A stretch of DNA of 64,000 bases from assembly GCF_003050835.1 (NCBI RefSeq), contig NZ_QAOJ01000008.1:124001-188000 (forward strand). Direction: 5' to 3'. The DNA comes from Pseudomonas sp. GV071 (GTDB taxonomy: Bacteria > Pseudomonadota > Gammaproteobacteria > Pseudomonadales > Pseudomonadaceae). Under the pieces are notes generated by a model. The model did not search any database. It was not told where the DNA came from and saw nothing but the letters and a program-made list of their open reading frames with translations. The position numbers and the translations under genes are program-made. Positions 9,184 to 17,407 of this stretch are shown here, piece after piece. The number at the start of each line of letters is the position of its first letter. Within the stretch, counting starts at the first letter, position 1.

Positions 9184-9966
9184 TTAAATGGCGTTATGAG
9201 TCTTGAGCCAGCCGAGGCCGGCAGCGGTGGTGGTGGCAGGCTTGTATTCACAGCCGACCCAGCCCTGGTAACCAATGCGGTCCAGGTGCGCGAACAGGAA
9301 GCGGTAGTTGATTTCGCCCGTGCCTGGCTCGTTGCGGCCGGGGTTGTCGGCCAGCTGCACGTGGTTGATCACGGCCAGGTTGCCTTCCAGGCTGCGGGCC
9401 AGATCCCCTTCCATGATTTGCATGTGGTAGATGTCGTACTGCAGGAACAGGTTGCTGCTACCGACCTTGTCGCGAATGGCCAGGGCCTGCTTGGTGGTGT
9501 TCAGGTAGAAGCCTGGAATGTCGCGGGTGTTGATCATTTCCATGACCAACTTGATCCCGGCGGCTTGCAGCTTGTCGGCGGCGTACTTGAGGTTGTCGAC
9601 GAAGGTCTGTTCAACCGTGGCGCAGTCCGGACCTTGCGGGCGGATACCGGCCAGGCAGTTGATCTGGCTATTGCCCAGTACCTTGGCGTAGCTGATGGCC
9701 TTGTCGACACCGGCGCGGAACTCTTCAACGCGGTCTGGGTGGCAGGCGATCCCGCGCTCACCCTTGGCCCAGTCACCAGCTGGCAGGTTGAACAGCACCT
9801 GCTCGAGCTTGTGCACGTTCAGACGGGCCTTGATTTCTTCGGCCGGGAAGTCATACGGAAACAGGTATTCAACGCCGCTGAAGCCGGCTTGGGCGGCAGC
9901 GTCGAAACGGTCCAGAAAGTCCACTTCGGTGAACAGCATGGACAGGTTGGCGGCAAAGCGTGGCAT
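9184..9966 (-). CDS. hyi: Hydroxypyruvate isomerase
   Basis: Interconverts hydroxypyruvate and tartronate semialdehyde. The 260-residue TIM-barrel (AP endonuclease family 2 fold) has metal-ligand segments ending EMIN, QYDIYHMQ and GCEYKP, as in Hyi. It is third in the series gcl-hyi-glxR. The 158-bp gap to gcl contains two CCCTCTCCCGC-type palindromes, so some internal processing is possible, but the genes are co-directional and functionally coupled. Confidence 0.93.
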   Translation of the reverse strand: MPRFAANLSMLFTEVDFLDRFDAAAQAGFSGVEYLFPYDFPAEEIKARLNVHKLEQVLFNLPAGDWAKGERGIACHPDRVEEFRAGVDKAISYAKVLGNSQINCLAGIRPQGPDCATVEQTFVDNLKYAADKLQAAGIKLVMEMINTRDIPGFYLNTTKQALAIRDKVGSSNLFLQYDIYHMQIMEGDLARSLEGNLAVINHVQLADNPGRNEPGTGEINYRFLFAHLDRIGYQGWVGCEYKPATTTAAGLGWLKTHNAI

Positions 9967-10020
9967 GGAGCTTCTCCTCGATTTGGCTGGGGAAGGAAGG
10001 GCAAAGGCCCCTCTCCCTAG

Positions 10021-10118
10021 CCCTCTCCCGCAGGCGGGAGAGGGGACAGTTTTGTGTAGGCGCTGAGGTCGTTTGTCTCCCCTTGCCCGCTCGCGGGAGA
10101 GGGGCTGGGGGAGAGGGC
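10021..10118. repeat. Two CCCTCTCCC-type palindromes in the gcl-hyi gap
   Basis: The first is CCCTCTCCCGC with its complement at 10034-10044 and a 2-nt loop; the second, at 10077-10118, has a looser form. A third relative lies at 16319-16375. This is a dispersed intergenic repeat distinct from the REP units. Confidence 0.65.
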
Positions 10119-10124
10119 CGCCTT

Positions 10125-11900
10125 TTAATCCAGCAGCGAGATCGCAGTCGGCGCATCCGCCCCGGTCAACGCCAGGTCTTCAAACTCATTGACCGCGTTG
10201 ATCTCGGTACCCATGGAGATGTTGGTCACGCGCTCCAGGATGATTTCCACCACCACCGGTACGCGGTACTGAGCCATCAGCTCCTGGGCCTGGCGCAAGG
10301 CCGGCTGGATGTCGTTCGGCTCGAACACGCGGATGGCCTTGCAACCCAGACCTTCGGCAACCGCGACATGGTCGACGCCATAGCCGTTGATTTCCGGTGC
10401 GTTGATGTTTTCGAAGGCCAGCTGCACGCAGTAGTCCATCTCGAAGCCACGCTGCGCCTGACGGATCAGGCCCAGGTAGGAGTTGTTCACCACCACGTGG
10501 ATGTACGGCAGGTTGAACTGCGCGCCCACGGCCAGTTCTTCGATCATGAACTGGAAGTCGTAGTCGCCAGACAGCGCGACAACCTTGCGGGTTGGGTCGG
10601 CTTTAACCACACCGAGCGCTGCCGGAATGGTCCAGCCCAGGGGGCCGGCCTGGCCGCAGTTGATCCAGTGACGTGGTTTGTAGACGTGCAGGAACTGCGC
10701 GCCGGCAATCTGCGACAGACCGATGGTGCTGACGTAGCAGGTGTCTTTGCCGAACGCTTCGTTCATTTCTTCGTAAACGCGCTGCGGTTTTACCGGTACG
10801 TTTTCAAAGTGGGTTTTGCGCTGCAGGGTGCGCTTGCGCTGGTGGCAGGACTCCAGCCAGGCGGCACGGCTTTTCAGCTTGCCAGCGGCTTTCCATTCCT
10901 GGGCCACGGTGATGAACATATCCAGCGCGGCGCCGGCATCGGAGACGATGCCCAGGTCCGGGTTGAATACGCGACCGATCTGGGTTGGCTCGATGTCCAC
11001 GTGAATAAAGCGACGGCCTTCGGTGTACACATCCACCGAACCGGTGTGGCGGTTGGCCCAGCGGTTACCGATACCGAACACCAGGTCCGATTCCAGCAGG
11101 GTGGCGTTGCCATAGCGGTGCGAGGTTTGCAGACCGACCATGCCGACCATCAGCGGGTGATCGTCCGGAATGGTGCCCCAGCCCATCAGGGTCGGAACCA
11201 CCGGTACGCCAACCAGCTCGGCGAATTGCACCAGCTTGTCGCTGGCATCGGCGTTGATCACGCCACCACCGGCAACCAGCAGCGGGCGCTCGGCATCGTT
11301 CAACAGCGCCAGGGCTTTTTCGGCCTGGGCGCGGTTGGCGGCAGGGCGGCTCAGTGGCAGCGGTTGGTAGGCGTCGATATCGAATTCGATTTCCGCCATC
11401 TGCACGTCGAACGGCAGGTCGATCAGCACCGGGCCTGGGCGGCCGCTGCGCATTTCATAGAAGGCTTTCTGGAACGCGTAAGGCACCTGGCCCGGTTCCA
11501 TGACGGTGGTCGCCCACTTGGTCACCGGCTTGACGATGCTGGTGATGTCGACGGCCTGGAAGTCTTCCTTGTGCATACGGGCACGCGGCGCCTGGCCTGT
11601 GATGCACAGAATCGGGATGGAGTCGGCGCTGGCGCTGTACAGACCAGTGACCATGTCGGTACCGGCAGGGCCGGAGGTGCCGATGCACACCCCGATGTTG
11701 CCAGCCTTGGTGCGGGTGTAACCCTCGGCCATGTGCGAAGCGCCTTCCACGTGGCGAGCCAGAACGTGGTCGATACCGCCGACTTTTTTCAGCGAGGCGT
11801 ACAGGGGGTTGATCGCGGCGCCCGGAATACCAAACGCGGTGTCGACGCCTTCGCGGCGCATCACGAGGACGGCTGCCTCGATTGCTCTCATTTTGGCCAT
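10125..11900 (-). CDS. gcl: Glyoxylate carboligase (tartronate-semialdehyde synthase)
   Basis: ThDP-dependent enzyme that joins two glyoxylate molecules with CO2 release to give tartronate semialdehyde. The 591-residue product shows the three-domain ThDP layout: FGIPGAAINPLY near 20 (the position that is Glu in most ThDP enzymes is not acidic here, as is known for Gcl), the central domain, and the C-terminal ThDP motif beginning GDYDF near 440 and ending NNSYLG. First gene of gcl-hyi-glxR-ttuD-pyk. The start codon directly follows CACAACAA, an Hfq/Crc-like CA motif, and an operator-like palindrome lies 26 nt upstream. Confidence 0.95.
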   Translation of the reverse strand: MAKMRAIEAAVLVMRREGVDTAFGIPGAAINPLYASLKKVGGIDHVLARHVEGASHMAEGYTRTKAGNIGVCIGTSGPAGTDMVTGLYSASADSIPILCITGQAPRARMHKEDFQAVDITSIVKPVTKWATTVMEPGQVPYAFQKAFYEMRSGRPGPVLIDLPFDVQMAEIEFDIDAYQPLPLSRPAANRAQAEKALALLNDAERPLLVAGGGVINADASDKLVQFAELVGVPVVPTLMGWGTIPDDHPLMVGMVGLQTSHRYGNATLLESDLVFGIGNRWANRHTGSVDVYTEGRRFIHVDIEPTQIGRVFNPDLGIVSDAGAALDMFITVAQEWKAAGKLKSRAAWLESCHQRKRTLQRKTHFENVPVKPQRVYEEMNEAFGKDTCYVSTIGLSQIAGAQFLHVYKPRHWINCGQAGPLGWTIPAALGVVKADPTRKVVALSGDYDFQFMIEELAVGAQFNLPYIHVVVNNSYLGLIRQAQRGFEMDYCVQLAFENINAPEINGYGVDHVAVAEGLGCKAIRVFEPNDIQPALRQAQELMAQYRVPVVVEIILERVTNISMGTEINAVNEFEDLALTGADAPTAISLLD

Positions 11901-11925
11901 TTGTTGTGCCTCTTTTGTTCTTAAA

Positions 11926-11935
11926 TTGTATACAA
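11926..11935. promoter_or_regulatory. Operator-like palindrome TTGTATACAA in gcl leader
   Basis: Perfect 10-bp palindrome placed about +7 to +16 from the predicted gcl start site, a repressor road-block position. TGTATACA cores are typical of GntR/FCD-type regulators; the gene for such a regulator is not in the window. Confidence 0.6.
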
Positions 11936-11948
11936 CTTGCTGTGGCGG

Positions 11949-11978
11949 ATTCTATTCAGGCCATGACTTTGCGGTCAA
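11949..11978 (-). promoter_or_regulatory. Predicted sigma70 promoter of gcl operon
   Basis: On the minus strand TTGACC, 18-bp spacer, TAGAAT; predicted start near 11942, about 40 nt before the gcl ATG. Confidence 0.6.
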
Positions 11979-12074
11979 CAATTTTTCTTGGGCAAAGCGC
12001 TGCGAGGCGAAATAGATTTAAAACGCCTGTTTTAGCTGGGGTTGTAGAGGGGGCAAGGGACTGGCTGTTTATGT

Positions 12075-12084
12075 ATGTATACAA
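12075..12084. promoter_or_regulatory. Second TGTATACA operator-like site (ATGTATACAA)
   Basis: Matches 9 of 10 bases of the site in the gcl leader. It lies in the gcl-glcG divergent region (11901-12216), upstream of both promoters. Confidence 0.5.
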
Positions 12085-12216
12085 AAAAGTTTTTGATTGT
12101 ATCGAATGCTTGCGTTTTTTGTTTTGGCTGCGATAGTTAAAGCCGTCTTCAGATTGCACCGTAGGCCTTGCCTCGGTGTGTTCCTACCGCTTTCCAATTA
12201 CAAGAAAGGATCGAAC

Positions 12217-12648
12217 ATGAGCGCGCTAACCCTTGAAACCGCTACCCGCATCACTGCGCAAGCACAGTCCGCTGCCCGCGCTATTTCGACGGCGCCGCTG
12301 ACCATTGCGGTGCTGGATGCCGGCGGCCATTTGATTTCGCTATTGCGTGAAGACGGCTCGAGCCTGCTGCGCCCGCAGATTGCCATCGGCAAGGCGTGGG
12401 GCGCAGTGGCGTTGGGCAAAGCGTCGCGGCAGATCGCCAGCGACGCGCAGCAGCGCCCGAGCTTTATCGCCGCGGTAAATACCCTGGCGCACGGCAATGT
12501 GATTCCGGCGCCGGGCGGCGTGCTGATTCGGGATGCGAACAATCAGGTGATCGGCGCCATCGGCATCAGCGGCGATACCTCGGACATCGATGAGCAATGC
12601 GCGGTGAAAGGGGTGTTGGCGGTGGGGTTGCAGGCGGATATTGGCTGA
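12217..12648 (+). CDS. GlcG/HbpS-like protein (DUF336)
   Basis: A 143-residue protein with the GlcG/HbpS fold: AVLDAGGHLI near 35, the K-WGAVALG segment, IPAPGGVLIRD and GAIGISGD. Members are found beside glycolate, glyoxylate and gcl genes, and some bind haem; the exact biochemical role is not known. The start is ATG 12217 behind AAGAAAGGA. It is divergent from gcl and shares the TGTATACA sites in the gap, which supports co-regulation. Confidence 0.85.
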   Translation: MSALTLETATRITAQAQSAARAISTAPLTIAVLDAGGHLISLLREDGSSLLRPQIAIGKAWGAVALGKASRQIASDAQQRPSFIAAVNTLAHGNVIPAPGGVLIRDANNQVIGAIGISGDTSDIDEQCAVKGVLAVGLQADIG

Positions 12649-12659
12649 AGATCACGAGC

Positions 12660-12719
12660 ATCGCGGCTGAAGCCGCTCCTACGGACTGCACAATTTGTAG
12701 GAGCGGCTTCAGCCGCGAT
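12660..12719. repeat. REPIN between GlcG-like gene and TetR gene
   Basis: ATCGCGGCTGAAGCCGCTCCTA at 12660-12681 and its exact reverse complement at 12698-12719, between two convergent genes. Confidence 0.85.
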
Positions 12720-12732
12720 TTACGATTTCCAC

Positions 12733-13371
12733 TCAGCCAACGACCTTCACCGGCTTAACACTCCCCTCACTCACCTCACACCCGCCAATCACCATGCGAA
12801 TGATGGTCTCGGCTGCCGCTTCATAGTCGGCGTCGTCGAGTTTGGCTTTGCCGGTGACGATCGAGATCTGCCAGTCGAAGTCGGCGTAGGTCTGGGTTGC
12901 GGCCCAGATGCTGAACAGCAGGTGGTGGGGGTCGACCTTGGCCATCAGGCCCTGATCGATCCAGGCCTGGATGCAGCTGATGTTGTGCTTGGCTTGCTCG
13001 TTGAGCTGGGCGGTCTGCTCGGCAGACAGGTGCGGGGCACCGTGCATGATTTCGCTGGCGAACACTTTCGAGGCATAGGCCAGGTCGCGGGAAATGCGGA
13101 TTTTCGAGCGGATGTAGGCGCGTAAAACATCGGCCGGCTGGCCACCCTGGTTGAACGGCTGCGAGGCCGCCAGCAAGGGTTCGACGATGCTTTCCAGCAC
13201 CTCGCGGTAAAGGTTTTCTTTGGACTTGAAGTAGTAATACACGTTGGGCTTGGGCAAGCCCGCCTTGGCGGCGATGTCGCTGGTCTTGGTGGCGGCGAAG
13301 CCCTTGTCGGCGAACTCTTCACTGGCCGCGCGCAGAATCAGCTCTTTGTTGCGCTCGCGAATACTGGTCAT
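12733..13371 (-). CDS. TetR-family regulator of the RutR/YcdC type
   Basis: A 212-residue regulator. The HTH is at residues about 25-48 (TSDIAAKAGLPKPNVYYYF). The C-terminal half resembles RutR: residues SRDLAYASKVFASEIMHGAP, then DPHHLLFSIWAATQTYADF. RutR senses uracil/thymine in E. coli and controls pyrimidine and purine catabolism. Its own upstream region has a close match to the RutR box. Neighbours include a moaA paralogue, a purine permease and a Tsx-like channel, so a nucleobase-responsive role is likely, but the ligand is not shown. Confidence 0.85.
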   Translation of the reverse strand: MTSIRERNKELILRAASEEFADKGFAATKTSDIAAKAGLPKPNVYYYFKSKENLYREVLESIVEPLLAASQPFNQGGQPADVLRAYIRSKIRISRDLAYASKVFASEIMHGAPHLSAEQTAQLNEQAKHNISCIQAWIDQGLMAKVDPHHLLFSIWAATQTYADFDWQISIVTGKAKLDDADYEAAAETIIRMVIGGCEVSEGSVKPVKVVG

Positions 13372-13513
13372 CTAAAGACTCTTTTTGCTGTGGCACCGCA
13401 TCGATGGGCTTGCTGAGTGGTCGGGCATGGTAGCACCGCGTTTGCGCGGCGCTCAACGCCGTCATCCGGGATGGGTAGAGGCGTAGCCGAAACCCATCAA
13501 TTCACAGAAATTG

Positions 13514-13523
13514 TTGTATACGC
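13514..13523. promoter_or_regulatory. Third TTGTATAC site
   Basis: TTGTATACGC, 8 of 10 bases of the gcl-leader palindrome, between the divergent RutR-like regulator and moaA genes. Weak by itself; noted because it recurs in one regulatory neighbourhood. Confidence 0.35.
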
Positions 13524-13548
13524 GATCAGCATTTTTTGGGTACATTCC

Positions 13549-13562
13549 TGACCTCGTGGTCA
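13549..13562. promoter_or_regulatory. RutR-box-like palindrome
   Basis: TGACCTCGTGGTCA. The RutR consensus is TTGACCAnnTGGTCAA; the core matches except one base, and both outermost bases differ. It lies between the RutR-like gene (start 13371) and moaA (start 13615), a place from which it could control both. Confidence 0.55.
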
Positions 13563-13614
13563 GCTAAAACCATAACAACAATTTTTCGGCTCCCAGAGCA
13601 GTTGGAGATCCGTC

Positions 13615-14625
13615 TTGTCCTTGCCGCTTGCACCTGACGCCAGCCTGGTCGACCCCTTCGGGCGGCGCATCACCTACCTGCGTCTGTCCGTCACCGACCG
13701 CTGCGATTTTCGTTGCACCTACTGCATGAGCGAAGACATGCAGTTCGCTCCGCGCGCGCAAATTCTTACCCTTGAAGAGCTGTACAACGTGGCCGATGCC
13801 TTTATCGGCCTGGGGGTTAAGCGCATCCGCATTACTGGGGGCGAGCCGCTGGTGCGTAAGGGCGTGGTCGGGTTGCTGGAACGCCTGGGCGCGCGCAGCG
13901 AGCTGGAAGACCTGGCGATCACCAGCAACGGTTCGCAGCTCATTGAAATGGCCGGGCAGTTGAAGGACGCCGGGGTCAAGCGCCTGAACATCAGCCTCGA
14001 CTCCCTGCAGCGAGAACGCTTCGCCGCCTTTACCCGACGCGACAAACTCGACCAGGTACTGGCCGGTATCGACGCCGCGCAAGCCGCCGGTTTCAAGCGC
14101 ATCAAACTCAACTGCGTGGTGCAGCAAGGCCGCAATGACGACGAAGTGCACGACCTGGTGCAGTTCGCCGTCGACCGTGGCCTGGACATCAGCTTTATCG
14201 AAGAAATGCCCCTGGGCACCATCACCAGCCACCAGCGCGAACACACGTTCTGCTCCAGCGACCAGGTGCGCGCGCGTATCGAAGAGCGCTTTGCCCTGGT
14301 ACGCAGCAGCCGCGTTACCGGCGGCCCTTCGCGCTACTGGCAGGTGGTCGGCAGCGACACCCAGGTGGGTTTTATTTCGCCCCACAGCCACAACTTCTGC
14401 GGCGACTGCAACCGCGTGCGGGTGACCGCTGAAGGCAAGTTGGTCCTGTGCCTGGGCCACGAAGGCGCGCTGGACCTCAAACACCTCATGCGCGCCCACC
14501 CCGGCGACAGCCAGCGCCTGCGCGAAGCGCTGGTCAATGCGCTGCAACTGAAACCCGAACGCCACCACTTCGCCCAGCACGAGCAAGTGCAGGTGCTGCG
14601 GTTTATGAGCATGACGGGTGGGTAG
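13615..14625 (+). CDS. moaA: GTP 3',8-cyclase MoaA (radical SAM), first copy
   Basis: First step of molybdenum cofactor synthesis: GTP to 3',8-cyclo-GTP. 336 residues with CDFRCTYC (CX3CX2C) near 30, ITGGEPLVRKG near 75, and the C-terminal cluster motif FCGDCNRVRVT...CLG typical of MoaA, ending in the GG pair the family needs. The start is a TTG behind TTGGAG at 13602-13607, with no better ATG. A second paralogue lies at 42430. Pairing with a RutR-like regulator suggests a copy tied to a molybdoenzyme for purine oxidation (such as xanthine dehydrogenase), which is not in the window. Confidence 0.92.
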   Translation: MSLPLAPDASLVDPFGRRITYLRLSVTDRCDFRCTYCMSEDMQFAPRAQILTLEELYNVADAFIGLGVKRIRITGGEPLVRKGVVGLLERLGARSELEDLAITSNGSQLIEMAGQLKDAGVKRLNISLDSLQRERFAAFTRRDKLDQVLAGIDAAQAAGFKRIKLNCVVQQGRNDDEVHDLVQFAVDRGLDISFIEEMPLGTITSHQREHTFCSSDQVRARIEERFALVRSSRVTGGPSRYWQVVGSDTQVGFISPHSHNFCGDCNRVRVTAEGKLVLCLGHEGALDLKHLMRAHPGDSQRLREALVNALQLKPERHHFAQHEQVQVLRFMSMTGG

Positions 14626-14639
14626 GTAAAACCGTCCCG

Positions 14640-14703
14640 TAGGAGCGGCTTCAGCCGCGATGTGTTTGATTTTTTAAAAGCATCGCGGCTGAAGCCGCTC
14701 CTA
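14640..14703. repeat. REPIN between moaA and binding-protein gene
   Basis: TAGGAGCGGCTTCAGCCGCGAT at 14640-14661 and its exact reverse complement at 14682-14703. Confidence 0.85.
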
Positions 14704-14749
14704 CAGAACTGCGCAATCTTCGCCATAAAAACAAGAAAGGAAGCCTGTT

Positions 14750-15565
14750 GTGAGAAAGCTCGTTTGCAGTGTGATCACCGCCTTGTTCGCCACCACCACC
14801 ACCCACGCACAAACCTACGTGGTCGGCGTGGAAAACTCGCCGTTTATGCCGCACTTCAGCACGGACAAGCAGGGCGTCTATTCCGGCTTTGCCCGTGAAG
14901 TGCTCGACCTGTTTGCCGCCAAGGCCGGCATCCAACTGGAATACCGCGCGCTGCCAGTGGACCGCTTGCTGCCGGCCCTGCTGCAAGGCGATGTGGACTT
15001 CAAATACCCCGACAACCCCAACTGGGCGCAAGCGCAGAAAGCCGGCAAAAACGTGCAGTACAGCCAGGCGGTGGTGAACTACGTGGATGGCGTATTGGTG
15101 CCGCCCATGCAGCAGGGCATGGGCGTGGAAAAACTCCAGCGCCTGGCTATCGTGAGCGGCTGGACGCCCTGGGCGTACCAGTCGCGTATCGACGCCAAGC
15201 AAACCCAGTTGACCGCTAGCGAAGACCTGCCCGGCATGATCAAGCTGGCACTGAAGAAGGAAACCGATGGCGCCTACTTCAACGTGGTGGTCGCCACCTA
15301 CTACCTCGACAATATCCGCGCCCGGCCCGGCGCATTGGTGTTCGACTCCAAGCTGCCGTTCACCCGTGGCACGTTCAACCTTTCCAGCACCAGACACCCG
15401 GAGCTGATTCAGCGCTTCGACCAGTTCCTCGCCGAGCAGCACGAGGCCATTGCCGCGCTAAAAGAGAAGTACCAGGTGGAGGCCAATCTGGACTCTGAAT
15501 TTATGGGCATGGAGCAGTGGAAAGTCGATTTCCTCAAGCGCCAGAAGGCCAAACAGACGCCATAA
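14750..15565 (+). CDS. Periplasmic solute-binding protein, family 3 (amino-acid ABC type)
   Basis: 271 residues with a cleavable signal peptide (positive start, hydrophobic ATTTTHAQ, cleavage near residue 21). The mature part has the SBP_bac_3 fold: VENSPFMPHF, GFAREVLDLFAAKAG, and the hinge-like LQGDVDF. No permease or ATPase gene is nearby, so it is an orphan binding protein; the ligand cannot be told. Start is a GTG with AAGGAAG upstream; AACAAGAA, an Hfq/Crc-type motif, overlaps this ribosome-binding site. Confidence 0.78.
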   Translation: MRKLVCSVITALFATTTTHAQTYVVGVENSPFMPHFSTDKQGVYSGFAREVLDLFAAKAGIQLEYRALPVDRLLPALLQGDVDFKYPDNPNWAQAQKAGKNVQYSQAVVNYVDGVLVPPMQQGMGVEKLQRLAIVSGWTPWAYQSRIDAKQTQLTASEDLPGMIKLALKKETDGAYFNVVVATYYLDNIRARPGALVFDSKLPFTRGTFNLSSTRHPELIQRFDQFLAEQHEAIAALKEKYQVEANLDSEFMGMEQWKVDFLKRQKAKQTP

Positions 15566-15763
15566 AGCCGGTACGGCGACCAGCGGTTGCAGGCCCGATG
15601 TGGCCTGCCTTTGCCGCGTGATATCAGACCCTTGTCAGTGCGGCCTGTCGGCGGTTTGCCTGAACCTTTGGCCAATCGGCCACGTCCACTTTTGCGAGCG
15701 GTCGGTTAACCACACCGGCCAAAACGTGCAGCCACTGCTGCTCGCCAAAAGAGGATTTTGACC

Positions 15764-16213
15764 ATGGAAACCAAAGACACCATTTCGCTGCTCAACAACC
15801 TGATCGAGACCAGCAAAGACGGCCAGAAAGGCTTCCGTGAGTGCGCGAACGACATCGAAAATACCGAACTCAAAGGCCTGTTCACCCAGCGCTCGGCCGA
15901 ATGTGCCGCTGCTGCAGGTGAGCTGCAGCAGCTGGTACGCAGCCTGGGCGGCGACCCGGAAACCAGCTCCAGCGCCACCGGCACCCTGCACCGCGGTTGG
16001 GTGAACCTGAAAAGCGTACTTACCGGCCATAGCGAAAAAGCCATTCTCAACGAATGCGAGCGCGGCGAAGACGTAGCGCTCAAGCACTACAAAGAAGCCC
16101 TGGAAAAAGACCTGCCGTCCAACGTGCGCAGCATCCTGGAGAAACAGCGTCAGGGTGTGCAGCGCAACCATGATCAGGTGAAAGCGCTGCGCAATATGGC
16201 TCGCGCGAGCTAA
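15764..16213 (+). CDS. PA2169-family four-helix-bundle protein (DUF2383)
   Basis: 149 residues, all helical in appearance, beginning METKDTISLLNNLIETSKDG, the conserved start of the PA2169 family, with ferritin-like acidic and histidine residues (ECANDIEN, CERGEDVALKHY). The biochemical role is unknown; the family is often linked to stress or stationary phase. Start is ATG 15764 with GAGGA at 15751-15755. A strong terminator follows at 16262. Confidence 0.82.
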   Translation: METKDTISLLNNLIETSKDGQKGFRECANDIENTELKGLFTQRSAECAAAAGELQQLVRSLGGDPETSSSATGTLHRGWVNLKSVLTGHSEKAILNECERGEDVALKHYKEALEKDLPSNVRSILEKQRQGVQRNHDQVKALRNMARAS

Positions 16214-16261
16214 GCAGTTTGGTTGTTATCGAGGGGCGCTCATCCGTCGTCCCTTGATGCA

Positions 16262-16300
16262 AAAGGGCGGGCCACCACACGGGGTCCGCCCTTTCTTCTT
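16262..16300 (+). terminator. Rho-independent terminator after DUF2383 gene
   Basis: Stem AAAGGGCGG / CCGCCCTTT, then CTTCTT. Confidence 0.75.
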
Positions 16301-16318
16301 ATGCTGCCTGGGCGACTT

Positions 16319-16375
16319 TCCCTCACCCTAGCCCTGTCCCTGAGGGAGAGGGGCCGGGGGTAAGGGTCGCGGCAA
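16319..16375. repeat. CCCTCTCCC-type repeat, third copy
   Basis: CCTAGCCCTGTCCCTGAGGG followed by AGAGGGGCCGGGGG; related to the palindromes at 10021-10118. Confidence 0.5.
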
Positions 16376-16386
16376 GCGCGCAGCGC

Positions 16387-16427
16387 AAAAAGGGGCGAGC
16401 CGTCCATAAGCCGGTTCGCCCCTTTAT
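16387..16427 (-). terminator. Terminator of the Tsx-like gene
   Basis: Arms AAAAAGGGGCGA and TCGCCCCTTT; on the minus strand the stem ends in five T. It is about 55 nt after the stop of the Tsx-like gene and could also work on the plus strand. Confidence 0.75.
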
Positions 16428-16480
16428 TGTTGCCCGAATGTCACTACCTACCCAGCGGACATTCGTACCTCACAGCTCAA

Positions 16481-17293
16481 TCAGAAATGCACTTTCACCA
16501 GCAAGCTGGCGGTGTTCTGGTTGGTACCGTCAAGGATCTCGTCGCCGAGGAAGCTGTCGTTGTCGACGCCGTACTTGTCTTTCCAGTAGTCGTATTCGAT
16601 ACCGACGTACAGCTGCTTCGCGCCCCAGTTCAACGCCTTGCCCAGGTCATATTTGATCTGCGGGTTGAAGTGCAGGTTGGCGTGATAGGTGCCACGGGCG
16701 TTCTCGTCGTTGTCGACGACCCAGTCCATGAAACCATCGATAAGGATGTCGGAGTCGCCGACCGGAATGGTGTAGCTCCACGCCGGGGTGATCTGCCATA
16801 CGTCATCACCCGGGCGGTTGCCTTCGGTCTGGCGGTTGTAGAAGTTGATCTGGAAGAAGTCGAACCCGGGGATGGCCAGGTCGAAGCCTGGGCCGATCAG
16901 GTACGACTCGACATCGCCTTCGCCGAATTCATAGGTCATCGCCAGCAATACGTCGGTGACCGGGCCGAAAGCAATCTTCTCGCCGGTAATCTTGCCCAGC
17001 GACAGGCGCGGGCTGAACTCACCGTAGTAGGTGTTGTTGCCAACACCGGCATCGGCTTTGCCGTTGTAGAAAATCTTGTCGATGAAAAGGAAGTTGTCTC
17101 CGTACTTCCAGCCGTCGGCGTGCTCGAAGGTTACGGTTTGCTGGATCTCAGGGTTGACCTTGAAATCCTGGCCATAGAGGTAGGTCAGGCTGTTGTTCTG
17201 CCATTGCAGCAGGTCATCCGCCAACGCAGCCTGGCTACCAGTAAACAGACCGGCTGACAGGGCGAGGCAGTGCGGCAAACGCTTCAGGTTCAT
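16481..17293 (-). CDS. Tsx-like outer-membrane nucleoside channel
   Basis: 270 residues; signal peptide ending SQAALA before DDLLQW, then alternating beta-strand pattern rich in aromatic residues (DGWKYGDNFLFIDK, FFQINFYNRQ, YVGIEYDYWKDKYG) and a terminal Phe, as expected for a 12-strand barrel. Best matches the Tsx/OmpK family, which passes nucleosides. It is next to a purine permease in the same direction, so the pair would bring nucleosides or bases across both membranes. A TACAACAA motif overlaps the ribosome-binding site, suggesting Hfq/Crc control. Confidence 0.82.
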   Translation of the reverse strand: MNLKRLPHCLALSAGLFTGSQAALADDLLQWQNNSLTYLYGQDFKVNPEIQQTVTFEHADGWKYGDNFLFIDKIFYNGKADAGVGNNTYYGEFSPRLSLGKITGEKIAFGPVTDVLLAMTYEFGEGDVESYLIGPGFDLAIPGFDFFQINFYNRQTEGNRPGDDVWQITPAWSYTIPVGDSDILIDGFMDWVVDNDENARGTYHANLHFNPQIKYDLGKALNWGAKQLYVGIEYDYWKDKYGVDNDSFLGDEILDGTNQNTASLLVKVHF

Positions 17294-17407
17294 GTGGTTT
17301 TCCTTGTTGTAGTGGTTTTACAGCGCTTTCCAGCCCGCGTACCGGCCAGCGCCCGCCACCGCAGCGGCGTGGGCGTGGTTCAGTACGCGGGTTGAAGAGG
17401 GGGGCGA

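Noticed and set aside
9960..11924. Open frame opposite gcl
   Set aside because: gcl is unmistakable on the minus strand; the opposite frame is a codon-bias effect.
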